64,000 nt of DNA, from the NCBI GenBank assembly GCA_900466575.1, contig UBMP01000020.1, positions 248,001 through 312,000 of the forward strand, in the 5' to 3' direction. This document shows positions 33,068-40,655 of the stretch, one piece after another. The DNA is from Hyphomicrobiales bacterium. GTDB taxonomy: Bacteria > Pseudomonadota > Alphaproteobacteria > Rhizobiales > Rhizobiaceae. How positions within the stretch are numbered: the stretch's first letter is position 1; the number at the start of each line of letters is the position of its first letter. The translations under genes were made by a program, and so were the position numbers. The notes beneath the pieces were generated by a model, which made no database searches, was not told the DNA's origin, and was given only the letters and a program-made list of their open reading frames with translations.

Positions 33068-33712
33068 TCAGGCCTGCGTCAGAGTGGACGAGCGGTCGGG
33101 CTCGGGCCGCTGGCGAATACGCAGGTTGTTCTGCACATTCGTCACACCGGAAACCTTTTCGACACAGTCCTCGGCGCGCCGCTTGTCTGCACGGGTCGCC
33201 ACCTCGCCGTTCAAGGTGACTTCGCTCGCCTTCACGGAAACCTCGATGTCGGACGCATCCAGATGCGGATCCTCGCTGAGACGGTCGTTCACGTCGTCCT
33301 GTATTCTTTCGTCAGCGCGTTGATATCCGCGCGGGCCCTTGCCGCGAAACTGACCCTCATTCCGACGTTCACCGTAGTAGCCCTGTCCGCTCCGCTCTTC
33401 GCTTCCTCGGAAAGATCGCTGGTAAGGGTAGGCGGTGCGGGCATAGCCACCGCGCTCAAGGGGATGGTCTGAGGGATAAAAGCCGCTGGCGGCGTAACGG
33501 GCATAGCCACTGCCGGTCGGACCGTCATCCCCGTAACCCTGGTCGAAGTGGTCGTTGGAGCCGTATTGCCGACCATAGCGCGGGACATTGCTTCCATAGG
33601 TACTACCGTCATAGGTTCCGCCATGGCTGGCGTAACCGCCGGGCTCCCGATCGGGGTGACCCGCAACGATCGGTCCGCGCCGGCGGCCGCGTTCATAATC
33701 GCGATCATCCAT
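33068..33712 (-). CDS. BON-domain protein, Gly/Tyr-rich N-terminus (214 aa)
   Basis: Start 33712, with AAGGAG upstream; an upstream extension to 33760 lacks this. Residues 1-125 are low-complexity and rich in Gly, Tyr, Arg and Ser. The BON domain spans about 132-200 (DERIQDDVNDRLSEDPHLDASDIEVSVKASEVTLNGEV...VQNNLRIRQRP). Paralogue of the SWFGD/BON protein at 9894 but without the SWFGD motif. A full-consensus stress promoter lies upstream. Confidence 0.87.
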   Translation of the reverse strand: MDDRDYERGRRRGPIVAGHPDREPGGYASHGGTYDGSTYGSNVPRYGRQYGSNDHFDQGYGDDGPTGSGYARYAASGFYPSDHPLERGGYARTAYPYQRSFRGSEERSGQGYYGERRNEGQFRGKGPRGYQRADERIQDDVNDRLSEDPHLDASDIEVSVKASEVTLNGEVATRADKRRAEDCVEKVSGVTNVQNNLRIRQRPEPDRSSTLTQA

Positions 33713-33747
33713 TTTTGATCTCCTTGATATGATATCTTCTGCAGTCG

Positions 33748-33772
33748 AACGCCGCGCCAATGTGATTGTTCC
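33748..33772 (-). promoter_or_regulatory. EcfG-type promoter for the BON protein at 33068
   Basis: Minus strand GGAAC (33772-33768), 16 bases, CGTT (33751-33748), 36 bases before the start at 33712. Confidence 0.65.
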
Positions 33773-33820
33773 TGCAGCTTTGGCGGCGGGAGCCGGGAAA
33801 AATTGACAGATCTGACCAAT

Positions 33821-34009
33821 CTAGTCCGACTTTGAATCCCGTTCGGGCGGTCGGTTATGGATTGTTGCGTCCTCGGAAGAGTTGATCACCCGGGGCTTGG
33901 CGTCGGCGACACCGTTGTTCTTCCCACCTGCTTGCGTCGGGGCAAACTGACCCTGAGCATCCCGTTCGACTTCCCGAGACTGATCGGATTTCTTCATGTT
34001 CTTGGGCAT
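33821..34009 (-). CDS. Very hydrophilic small protein (62 aa)
   Basis: Start 34009 with GGAGGAAC upstream. MPKNMKKSDQSREVERDAQGQFAPTQAGGKNNGVADAKPRVINSSEDATIHNRPPERDSKSD: no hydrophobic core, probably disordered. No family recognised. It lies 49 bases after the 87-residue gene, so likely in the same transcript. Confidence 0.6.
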   Translation of the reverse strand: MPKNMKKSDQSREVERDAQGQFAPTQAGGKNNGVADAKPRVINSSEDATIHNRPPERDSKSD

Positions 34010-34058
34010 TGGCGTTCCTCCGGTGTCTCGCTCTCAAGGCTGGCGGTTGCAGCTCTGA

Positions 34059-34322
34059 CTACCCACGCTCGATAAACTTGTTGAAACGGCTCTTCTCGCC
34101 GCTTGCCGTTTCCTCCTGGTAGAGGAACGCGAGTTTGGACTCTTCGAAGATTCGGAAGAAATCGTTCCAATCGACTTCCGTCAGATCCTCGTCCTTCTCA
34201 CGGAAATCGATGCGCAAGATGCCGCTTTTTCCATTGCCCGCGACCGTGGAGGGGCGACCTTTGCGAGCCTCTATCCAGGCCCTGATCTTTTCGTGGTCCG
34301 TCGTCTGTTGAGCTTTCGCCAT
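34059..34322 (-). CDS. Conserved small protein (87 aa)
   Basis: Start 34322 with AAGGAGG upstream. MAKAQQTTDHEKIRAWIEARKGRPSTVAGNGKSGILRIDF...LTEVDWNDFFRIFEESKLAFLYQEETASGEKSRFNKFIERG. Similar short proteins (pattern AFLYQ-E/D-ET....SRFNK) are widespread and sometimes labelled as glucan-branching-enzyme-like without evidence; function unknown. It is divergent from the DUF892 gene and carries a stress-type promoter. Confidence 0.8.
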   Translation of the reverse strand: MAKAQQTTDHEKIRAWIEARKGRPSTVAGNGKSGILRIDFREKDEDLTEVDWNDFFRIFEESKLAFLYQEETASGEKSRFNKFIERG

Positions 34323-34455
34323 TATATTCCTCCTTTTCTCATGGCCGATTTGACGCCGCGTGCAGGGGGCAAAATTTCGCCAAGCGGGCGGCTTGAAGGG
34401 CTGCCTGCACGCTCGTCCATTCGGTCCGCTCTTGCTCGCATTGTTCAAACGCTCA

Positions 34456-34480
34456 AACTCGACAGGCGGTACAAGGTTCC
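34456..34480 (-). promoter_or_regulatory. EcfG-type promoter for the 87-residue gene
   Basis: Minus strand GGAAC (34480-34476), 16 bases, AGTT (34459-34456), 134 bases before the start at 34322, implying a long leader. Confidence 0.42.
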
Positions 34481-34580
34481 GGGAAATGCCGAAGATCAAC
34501 CCGTTGAACCGCTTTACGAAGTCCATTGCCCGGGGCTTATGTTTGCAGATGCTCGACGCGTGCGGAGCGGCATGCAGACT

Positions 34581-34605
34581 GGAACATTTTGGCAGCGGGC
34601 AGGTT
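34581..34605 (+). promoter_or_regulatory. EcfG-type promoter for the DUF892 gene
   Basis: GGAAC at 34581-34585, 16 bases, GGTT at 34602-34605, 40 bases before ATG 34645. Confidence 0.6.
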
Positions 34606-34644
34606 CGACGGGGGCAACGAATATGACCCAAAGGAGAGTTTGCA

Positions 34645-35145
34645 ATGGCCGACAAGACCCTCAACGACCTGTTTTATGACACCCTTCGCGACATCTATTA
34701 CGCGGAGCGAAAGATCCTGAAATCATTGCCCAAGATGGCTCGTAACGCGCAGAGCGAGAAGCTCAAGAGCGCATTCCAGAAACATCGTGACGAGACTGAA
34801 GGGCAGGTTGAACGTCTTCAGCAGATTTTCGAAATCATCGGCAAGAACGCGCGCGCCAAGACATGCCCGGCGATCGATGGAATCGTAGAAGAAGCAGAAG
34901 AGATCATGGACGAGTTCAAGGGATCGCCGGCGCTCGACGCGGGCCTTCTCGCGGCAGCCCAGGCTGTGGAGCATTATGAGATCAGCCGCTATGGGACGCT
35001 CGCAACCTGGGCGCGTGAGATGGGCCTGAAGGACGCCGTCACGCTGCTGGAGCAGACGCTTGCCGAGGAATCGAAGACTGACGAAACACTGACCAAGATC
35101 GCCGAGACGGCGGTTAACCAGGCAGCTCAGAAAAAGGCAGCCTGA
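34645..35145 (+). CDS. Ferritin-like DUF892 protein (YciE/YciF family)
   Basis: 166 residues, ATG 34645 with AAAGGAG upstream. The start KTLNDLFYDTLRDIYYAERKILKSLPKMA, the metal-ligand helices (RDETEGQVERLQQIFE, EHYEISRYGTLATWA) and the end LLEQTLAEESKTDETLTKIAE are diagnostic of DUF892 four-helix ferritin-like proteins, which are induced by stress in many bacteria. Cytoplasmic; iron or oxidative role suspected but unproven. Confidence 0.93.
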   Translation: MADKTLNDLFYDTLRDIYYAERKILKSLPKMARNAQSEKLKSAFQKHRDETEGQVERLQQIFEIIGKNARAKTCPAIDGIVEEAEEIMDEFKGSPALDAGLLAAAQAVEHYEISRYGTLATWAREMGLKDAVTLLEQTLAEESKTDETLTKIAETAVNQAAQKKAA

Positions 35146-35178
35146 TCGCTGTCCTCAGATCGACCGATATGCACCAAA

Positions 35179-35206
35179 AAACCCGGCGGAGTTATCCGCC
35201 GGGTTT
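35179..35206 (+). terminator. Rho-independent terminator of the DUF892 gene
   Basis: Twelve-base perfect stem (AAACCCGGCGGA / TCCGCCGGGTTT), loop GTTA, then CTCTGTTTC. It is 33 bases after the stop and bidirectional in form. Confidence 0.82.
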
Positions 35207-35240
35207 CTCTGTTTCATCGTTGGATGCGTGGGACACTTTC

Positions 35241-35606
35241 CTATTTTTCCCCGATCGCGCGTTTGGGAAGCGTCGATGTCACGACCGTGGCCACCGGGTC
35301 ACTTGCAGGAAAAGAATCCTCCAGGCCTTTGTTGAGCTGATCCTCCAGTTCCTCCGCGTTCTGCGCGCTTCGGGCACTGGGTGCACCCTTGTCGCGATTT
35401 CGCAGGGCTCTTTCTTCTTCTGCGGCGACTGCCAGGGCGGACAGGGCGGAAAGCGCCCGATCGATAGGGTCTGACTCAGCCTCGGCGGCTGAAAGCGGCA
35501 GATTGACAACCAACGTCATGTGATCGGCGCTGGTAAACTCCACGATCGGGCCATGCCAGGTGTCCCCGGGATCAGCGAGGCGGCTCGTTGCGATCTTCAT
35601 GGTCAT
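35241..35606 (-). CDS. Hypothetical protein (121 aa)
   Basis: Start 35606 with AGGAGGAGA upstream (ATG 35600 is an alternative). The C-terminal LEDQLNKGLEDSFPASDPVATVVTSTLPK is a short conserved tail (L-x-K-G-L-E-D-S-F-P-A-S-D-P) shared by many small rhizobial proteins. The N-terminal part has beta-strand character (HGPIVEFTSADHMTLVVNLPL). Soluble; function unknown. Full-consensus stress promoter upstream. Confidence 0.78.
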   Translation of the reverse strand: MTMKIATSRLADPGDTWHGPIVEFTSADHMTLVVNLPLSAAEAESDPIDRALSALSALAVAAEEERALRNRDKGAPSARSAQNAEELEDQLNKGLEDSFPASDPVATVVTSTLPKRAIGEK

Positions 35607-35669
35607 GAATCTTCTCCTCCTAAAATGGGGGCAATGCGCAGACGTTCCGATGCCTATGCGCTAACAAGA

Positions 35670-35694
35670 AACGCGTCGCTCACCGTTCAGTTCC
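35670..35694 (-). promoter_or_regulatory. EcfG-type promoter for the 121-residue protein
   Basis: Minus strand GGAAC (35694-35690), 16 bases, CGTT (35673-35670), 64 bases upstream of the start at 35606; divergent from the site at 35722. Confidence 0.62.
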
Positions 35695-35721
35695 ACGAAC
35701 CGCGCTGGAAGAACCGCTGTG

Positions 35722-35747
35722 GGAACAAGACCCGCCGGCAGGTGGTT
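35722..35747 (+). promoter_or_regulatory. EcfG-type promoter for the 108-residue protein
   Basis: GGAAC at 35722-35726, 17 bases, GGTT at 35744-35747, 41 bases before ATG 35789. Confidence 0.58.
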
Positions 35748-35788
35748 CTTCTTGCAGCTGCAACCTACTGCCGAGGAGCTGGAAAACC

Positions 35789-36115
35789 ATGCGCATTTAC
35801 AGGTTGATTCCCGTCGCGGGTCCCGAGGATCCGCGTTGGACCTTGTCGCCATGCCAGGGCGAGGTCGTCGTCCGGGCCAAAAGCAGCGGCGATGCACGGA
35901 TCGTCGCCACGACGGCAGAGGCTGACTTTCCGGAGAATGACGCGAAGCCGGGCGAGGGGATCTCGACGGCCAGCGCGTCAGCCTTCCGCAATGAGAAGCT
36001 TTACACCGTCATCGAAGACATCAGCGGGCGATATTCGAGCGAGGGACCTCGAGCGATTCTTTTCGGCTCTTTCAATCGGAGCGTCATTTTACCGCTCGTG
36101 GCCCGTGATCAGTGA
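35789..36115 (+). CDS. Hypothetical protein (108 aa)
   Basis: ATG 35789 with GAGGAGC upstream. MRIYRLIPVAGPEDPRWTLSPCQGEVVVRAKSSGDARIVATTAEADFPEND...: soluble, beta-rich; resembles small rhizobial proteins with an RAxS..AR.VA..AEADF core. No function assigned. Stress-type promoter upstream. Confidence 0.72.
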   Translation: MRIYRLIPVAGPEDPRWTLSPCQGEVVVRAKSSGDARIVATTAEADFPENDAKPGEGISTASASAFRNEKLYTVIEDISGRYSSEGPRAILFGSFNRSVILPLVARDQ

Positions 36116-36143
36116 ACCCGGAGATTAAACATCAAGAACATGA

Positions 36144-36168
36144 GGAACCTTTTTGGTCGGCTGGAGTT
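36144..36168 (+). promoter_or_regulatory. EcfG-type promoter for the DUF982 gene
   Basis: GGAAC at 36144-36148, 16 bases, AGTT at 36165-36168. The start site would fall just before the GGAGG ribosome site of ATG 36191. Confidence 0.52.
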
Positions 36169-36190
36169 CTGTCGGCTGGAGGTAGCACAC

Positions 36191-36520
36191 ATGCTCAAAT
36201 TTGATATCAAGTGGATCGCACCCATCCGAGTTGGTGTTTTCGACAATGAAGCGACCGTCGTCGAGGGCCCCATGCAGGCCTTGGCGCTCTTGCATGAAGA
36301 TTGGCCAGCACCGGGCGGCAAGCACCACCAGCTGGCCATGCAGGAATGCAAACTTGCCTGCCATGAACTGGGCAGGTCAGAAAAGGCCCGCGAAGCGTTC
36401 ATGGCGGCCGCGCTCGAGGCAGGCATTCTTGTCTTTGCGCAGGGCAAGAACCTCAATCGCAAGCGCGCCGTTTTGCGAGGAGGCTTGCTCCCTGGCCAAG
36501 GTCAGGCGCTTCCAGTCTGA
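36191..36520 (+). CDS. DUF982 domain protein (109 aa)
   Basis: ATG 36191 chosen because CTGGAGG lies about nine bases upstream; an earlier ATG at 36140 lies within the promoter. The core IRVGVFDNEATVVEGPMQALALLHEDWPAPGGKHHQLAMQECKLACHELGRSEKAREAFMAAALEAGI is a DUF982 domain, a family nearly confined to Rhizobiales. Soluble; function unknown. A hairpin follows the gene. Confidence 0.86.
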   Translation: MLKFDIKWIAPIRVGVFDNEATVVEGPMQALALLHEDWPAPGGKHHQLAMQECKLACHELGRSEKAREAFMAAALEAGILVFAQGKNLNRKRAVLRGGLLPGQGQALPV

Positions 36521-36547
36521 CGGACGAAAAAGCGACAACACCCCTTG

Positions 36548-36574
36548 TTCGGCCCGCTCGATGAGCGGGCCGAA
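36548..36574. terminator. Hairpin after the DUF982 gene
   Basis: Eleven-base perfect inverted repeat TTCGGCCCGCT / AGCGGGCCGAA with loop CGATG. No T-run; it separates the DUF982 gene from the promoter of the next gene. Confidence 0.55.
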
Positions 36575-36587
36575 ATGCGTTGAAAGT

Positions 36588-36612
36588 GGAACATTTCTCC
36601 CGAGCACCGGTT
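36588..36612 (+). promoter_or_regulatory. EcfG-type promoter for the SDR gene
   Basis: GGAAC at 36588-36592, 16 bases, GGTT at 36609-36612, 31 bases before ATG 36643. Confidence 0.6.
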
Positions 36613-36642
36613 CTGTTGCGACATGAATGAAGGAGAGATCTG

Positions 36643-37503
36643 ATGAACGAGCACTTCCCCCGTCCTCCGTTTCCCAAACAGCAGCAATCCGTTCCTGGCG
36701 AGACGCGCGAGATGGATCCACGGCCGGACCATGGCGAAGAAAGCTATGTCGGCTCAGGCCGTCTGCAGGGCAAGCGAGCACTGATCACCGGCGGTGATTC
36801 CGGCATCGGTCGCGCCGTTTCGATCGCCTTTGCCCGCGAAGGAGCCGATGTCGCCATCTGCTATCTCAATGAAGACGAAGATGCCGAAAGCACGCGCAAG
36901 CTGGTTGAAGCAGAAGGCCGCAAGTGCGAGGCGATTAGGATTGATGTGTCCAAACCCGAGAACTGCCGTTCATTGATCAATCATGTCGTCGAGCACTTGG
37001 GTGGGCTGGACATTCTCGTCAACAATGCAGCTCACCAAATGACGTTCGAATCGTTGGAGGATATTTCCGACGAAGAATGGGACCTAACGCTGGCGACGAA
37101 CATATCGTCGATGTTCTATCTGTCGAAAGCGGCCTTGCCGCATCTGGGCGAGGGGAGCGCGATCATTAACACGGCTTCGATCAATTCGGACAATCCGAAG
37201 CCGACGCTTCTGCCTTACGCCACCACCAAGGGCGCAGTGCAGAACTTTACGGCCGGCCTGGCTCAGCTCCTCGGCAAGAAGAACATCAGAGTGAATTGCG
37301 TGGCGCCAGGCCCCGTCTGGACACCATTGATCCCGTCGACCATGCCGGAAGAGACCGTGGCGCATTTCGGCGAAAACACGCCCATGGGAAGACCAGCCCA
37401 GCCTCGCGAAATCGCGCCGCTTTATGTGATGCTGGCAAGCGATGAGGCAAGCTACGTGTCAGGAGCCACCCTGGCGGCTACAGGCGGCAAGCCGATGTTG
37501 TGA
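36643..37503 (+). CDS. SDR family oxidoreductase (YghA-like)
   Basis: 286 residues, ATG 36643 with AAGGAGAG upstream. The N-terminal FPRPPFPKQQQSVPGETREMDPRPDHGEESYVGSGRL extension is typical of YghA-type SDRs; then TGGDSGIGRA, NNAAHQMTFE, catalytic YATTK and C-terminal VSGATLAATGGKPML. NADP-dependent; many homologues are stress-induced. Followed by a terminator and preceded by a stress-type promoter. Confidence 0.92.
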   Translation: MNEHFPRPPFPKQQQSVPGETREMDPRPDHGEESYVGSGRLQGKRALITGGDSGIGRAVSIAFAREGADVAICYLNEDEDAESTRKLVEAEGRKCEAIRIDVSKPENCRSLINHVVEHLGGLDILVNNAAHQMTFESLEDISDEEWDLTLATNISSMFYLSKAALPHLGEGSAIINTASINSDNPKPTLLPYATTKGAVQNFTAGLAQLLGKKNIRVNCVAPGPVWTPLIPSTMPEETVAHFGENTPMGRPAQPREIAPLYVMLASDEASYVSGATLAATGGKPML

Positions 37504-37565
37504 AGGCTCCACGGTCTCGCATCAGTCCCACTGCGTCCGGACAGAAGTATGTCTGGCTCCAATCT

Positions 37566-37596
37566 GCGGCTCGCCGGCTTCGCGAGCCGCGTTTTT
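37566..37596 (+). terminator. Rho-independent terminator of the SDR gene
   Basis: Stem GCGGCTCGC / GCGAGCCGC (9 bp), loop CGGCTTC, then GTTTTT. 62 bases after the SDR stop. It marks the right end of the stress island. Confidence 0.82.
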
Positions 37597-38099
37597 GTGA
37601 ACGGTGGCGTCCAGTCGCCCAGCGATCTCCGCCGTGCTCATCTTCACCAATCGCCAGCGGTCTGACGTCTGCCGGCAAGGGTGAGGTGGCTGTATCGGGT
37701 CTTCATTCAGGATGTCCTTTCGCTCTTCAACATCCTGCCACACTTCAAAAGTCGCAGTTCGGTATACCGCGCACCCACGCAACTAACTAAGTCTGATAAT
37801 ACATCTTATGGAACATAGTGTGCACAGATTCGCGACGCGCATTTCGCAATGATGGTCCTGACTTCTCACTGTCAGCCCCGCAATTTCGCCTATGGACTGG
37901 ACGTCAGAGAAGAATCGTGGCCTATCTGATAGCTGTGTCTTTAGGCACGAGCAGGATGAAGGTGCATCAAGCCCATGACTGGGTCCGGGAGAAAATCTGG
38001 CAAAATCGCGACGACCGTTCATCTGGAACCGGCCGCGCAAGGCCGTATGCATTTTCGCCATCCATTTGGCATCGCCGAACGAACAGTGCGGGTTTCGCC
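37597..38099. other. Region upstream of repB without repA
   Basis: About 500 bases between the SDR terminator and repB 1. The repB frame is open upstream to 37818, but that part resembles no partition protein. No RepA C-terminal motif and no clear ribosome site were seen, and short minus-strand frames are unconvincing. Confidence 0.5.
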
Positions 38100-39074
38100 A
38101 TGAGCCGTCGAAAGCTCGCGGGTTCGGCTTTCACCCTTGTCCCGAACTCGGACTCTGAGGTGAAGGACACGACCAAGCCGAAGAAGGCTGTGGCGGTTGA
38201 GTCAGCGTCTGACGCCCAGCCGGGTCTGTCCGAACTGGTCAAGCTGGACCCTTCGCTGATTGAAGCCTCTCCGTTCGCGGATCGACTGGCGGATGAGGAC
38301 CACGAGCGCTTCGCCGGCTTCGTGAAAAGCATAGCGGATCATGGCCAGCAAGTGCCCATTCGGGTTCGCCCGCATCCACAAAAAAATGGCCTTTACCAAG
38401 TCGTCTATGGCCATCGACGGCTGGCCGCCCTAAGGCAATTGAACCTGCCCGTCACGGCTCATATCGTGGACATCAACGATCGCGATCTGGCCGTTGCGCA
38501 AGGCATCGAGAATAGTGCCCGGCAGGATCTTTCCTGGATTGAACGGGCCCTCTTCGCTCGGCGAATGGATGACGCCCATTTTCGCCCTCGCGACATCTAT
38601 ACCGCACTTTCGATTGATGACGCTGAACTTGCTCGTATGCGGGGTGTGTGCCGGCAGGTACCCATCGATATTATCGAGGCAATTGGACGGGCACCAAAGA
38701 TCGGACGACCCAGATGGGTCGCGCTGGCGAAATCCTTTGCAAAAAATACAAATGCAGTTCAAAACATTCGCGAAATGCTGCAGTCCGAGCGGATTCGCAA
38801 GATGGCTTCAGATGCCCGCTTTTCGTGGGTACATGAATTGATTGCTGAATCCCGGGCGTTGGGGACGGGCAACTTGCCGCTACGTGAGACCGATGGGTTT
38901 GGTCTCGGCGAGATTCGATATACGAGTAAAGAGTTGCGTATTGTAGCAGCCAATGAACGTGGGCAAGCATTTGCCGACTTTGTTCGAGCTGAATTGCCGA
39001 GACTGATCGAAGAATTCAGCGCGCTGGATATCGTGACACCGAAGACTCTGTCATCTGACAGGAACGATACATAA
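38100..39074 (+). CDS. repB: Plasmid partitioning protein RepB (locus 1)
   Basis: 324 residues from ATG 38100 (MSRRKLAGSAFTLVPNS). ParB-fold signatures: VPIRVRPHPQKNGLYQVVYGHRRLAALRQL and ENSARQDLSWIERALFARRM, followed by a helix-turn-helix region around RDIYTALSIDDAELARMRGVCR. It binds centromere-like parS sites. It is followed by an antisense-RNA locus and repC, as in repABC plasmids, but no repA precedes it. It is clearly diverged from RepB 2 at 49362, despite equal length. Confidence 0.9.
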   Translation: MSRRKLAGSAFTLVPNSDSEVKDTTKPKKAVAVESASDAQPGLSELVKLDPSLIEASPFADRLADEDHERFAGFVKSIADHGQQVPIRVRPHPQKNGLYQVVYGHRRLAALRQLNLPVTAHIVDINDRDLAVAQGIENSARQDLSWIERALFARRMDDAHFRPRDIYTALSIDDAELARMRGVCRQVPIDIIEAIGRAPKIGRPRWVALAKSFAKNTNAVQNIREMLQSERIRKMASDARFSWVHELIAESRALGTGNLPLRETDGFGLGEIRYTSKELRIVAANERGQAFADFVRAELPRLIEEFSALDIVTPKTLSSDRNDT

Positions 39075-39132
39075 GACCAGATCTGCCGATCTTGGTCACA
39101 GACGAAAATACCGAAAGGAATTCAATCCGGTA

Positions 39133-39192
39133 AAAGAAAAGCTCCCAGAACGTCGCCGTCGTGGAAGCCTCTCTCTAAGTGTCGCAGCTTGA
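39133..39192 (-). ncRNA. repABC-type antisense RNA (ctRNA/incA), copy 1
   Basis: In the repB-repC gap, minus strand. A TTGACT -35-like box lies at 39220-39215. The transcript would end at a hairpin (GCTTCCA pairing with TGGGAGC around a GACG-x4-CGTT inner stem) followed by a U-rich run at 39140-39131. Its core 39151-39190 differs by one base in 40 from the copy at 50355-50394. In repABC plasmids this RNA represses repC and determines incompatibility. Confidence 0.72.
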
Positions 39193-39278
39193 GAATCGCA
39201 TTTCCCCGAATCACAGTCAAGAGTTTTTGGCGCCATTCATGGCGGGTGGCTTCTTTTACCTTGTGGAGAGGTAGAAAG

Positions 39279-40595
39279 ATGATCACGGGAAATGTGACGA
39301 CGCCCTTTGGGCGGCGGCCGATGACCTATGGCATGCTGGTAGATCAGCTTGCCATCCAGGACATCGACCAAAATGCATCTGTTGATAAATGGAAGCTCTA
39401 TCGCTGGCTTTGCGAGGCAAGGCCACGACTAGGCATTTCAGACCGGGCACTTTCCCTTCTGAATGCGCTGCTGAGCTTTTATCCGAAGTCAGAGTTGGTA
39501 GGCTCTGACAGCCTCATCGTATTTCCCTCAAATGCACAACTCTCTCTCAGAGCTCATGGGATGGCGGAGGCCACGATCCGCCGGCATATCGCAGCGCTGG
39601 TCGAAGCTGGTTTGCTCATCCGTCGGGACAGCGCCAATGGAAAGCGTTTCGCCAGACGCGATAGTGAGGGCGATCTCGGGCAGGCTTTTGGCTTTTCCCT
39701 GGCCCCTCTCCTTCAGCGCGCGGCGGAAATCGAAAGCTTGGCCGCCTCAGTCGTCGCAGAGCGGATCCATTACCAGGGACTGAAAGAGAGGCTGACGATC
39801 TGCCGACGCGATATCGTCAAATTGCTTCAGACGGCAATAGAGGAAAACGGAGGAGAGGAAGATGGCGACCTTGCCCACATGTCCGCTCTCTACAGGGACG
39901 TGGTGTCAAGGCTTCCTCGCCAGCCCGAGGCATTCGAACTCGATGCAATCCTTATTGTTCTCGACGCTCTCCGCGAAAACCTTGTCAAGTTGCTGACCGA
40001 ATGGTGTAAATCTGAGAAAAAGAACGGCAATGACGCTCAGTTTGAGCGCCACATACAGAATTCAAATACAAACGCTCAATATGAACTTGAACCTCGCTTT
40101 GAAAAAAAGCAGGGGCAAGGTCGCGATCCCGATAATGGAACTCCGCAGTCAGGTGCGGACACAGGCAGCTCTGTCCGGAGAGACCTAGGCCACATTCCGC
40201 AGCGGCCTGACACCTACCCGGGCTCGGGGCCGTCCGGCGATATTGTCATGAAGCCCTTCCCGCTCGGGATGGTGTTGTCCGCCTGCCCGGAAATACGCAA
40301 CTACGGGCCAGGCGGTGCGATCGGGACCTGGAGAGATTTCTTAGGGGCGGCGGTGATTGTAAGATCCATGCTCGGCGTGTCCCCGAGCGCCTTCGAGGAG
40401 GCATGTGCCGTGATGGGGCCTGAAAACGCGGCGACCGCGATTGCCTGCATCTTGGAACGCGCAGGTCATGTCAATTCCGCTGGCGGCTATCTGCGTGATC
40501 TGACGCGGCGGGCCGAGCGCGGCGAGTTTTCGCTGGGTCCGATGCTCATGGCGCAGTTGAGGGCGAATGGCGAGATTGGGGTGAAGCGGGCGTAA
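39279..40595 (+). CDS. repC: Replication initiator RepC
   Basis: 438 residues from ATG 39279 (GGAGAGG upstream). The start MITGNVTTPFGRRPMTYGML is the canonical RepC N-terminus; RWLCEARPRLGISDRALSLLNALLSFYPKSEL and HGMAEATIRRHIAALVEAGLLIRRDSANGKRFARRD are the conserved initiator domain; the C-terminal SPSAFEEACAVMGPENAATAIACILERA...AGGYLRDLTRRAERGEFSLGPM is also intact. Length is normal, so it looks functional. It binds the origin expected inside its own coding sequence. Its partner repA is 8 kb away beside another repB. Confidence 0.95.
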   Translation: MITGNVTTPFGRRPMTYGMLVDQLAIQDIDQNASVDKWKLYRWLCEARPRLGISDRALSLLNALLSFYPKSELVGSDSLIVFPSNAQLSLRAHGMAEATIRRHIAALVEAGLLIRRDSANGKRFARRDSEGDLGQAFGFSLAPLLQRAAEIESLAASVVAERIHYQGLKERLTICRRDIVKLLQTAIEENGGEEDGDLAHMSALYRDVVSRLPRQPEAFELDAILIVLDALRENLVKLLTEWCKSEKKNGNDAQFERHIQNSNTNAQYELEPRFEKKQGQGRDPDNGTPQSGADTGSSVRRDLGHIPQRPDTYPGSGPSGDIVMKPFPLGMVLSACPEIRNYGPGGAIGTWRDFLGAAVIVRSMLGVSPSAFEEACAVMGPENAATAIACILERAGHVNSAGGYLRDLTRRAERGEFSLGPMLMAQLRANGEIGVKRA

Positions 40596-40596
40596 G

Positions 40597-40621
40597 AAGC
40601 CGCGATCGAGGACCGCGGCTT
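40597..40621. terminator. Hairpin between repC and the convergent hydrolase gene
   Basis: Eight-base inverted repeat AAGCCGCG / CGCGGCTT with a nine-base loop, immediately after the repC stop. Only a short T stretch; a modest bidirectional terminator. Confidence 0.45.
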
Positions 40622-40655
40622 TGCAAGATCGAGATTCTTCTCGAGCGTGGAAGTG

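Noticed and set aside
37522-37782. Minus-strand 86-residue frame after the SDR gene
   Set aside because: It crosses the SDR terminator antisense, lacks a ribosome site and shows no family resemblance.
37818-38099. N-terminal extension of RepB 1
   Set aside because: The extra 94 residues show no RepB or RepA similarity; ATG 38100 gives a protein of the same length as RepB 2.
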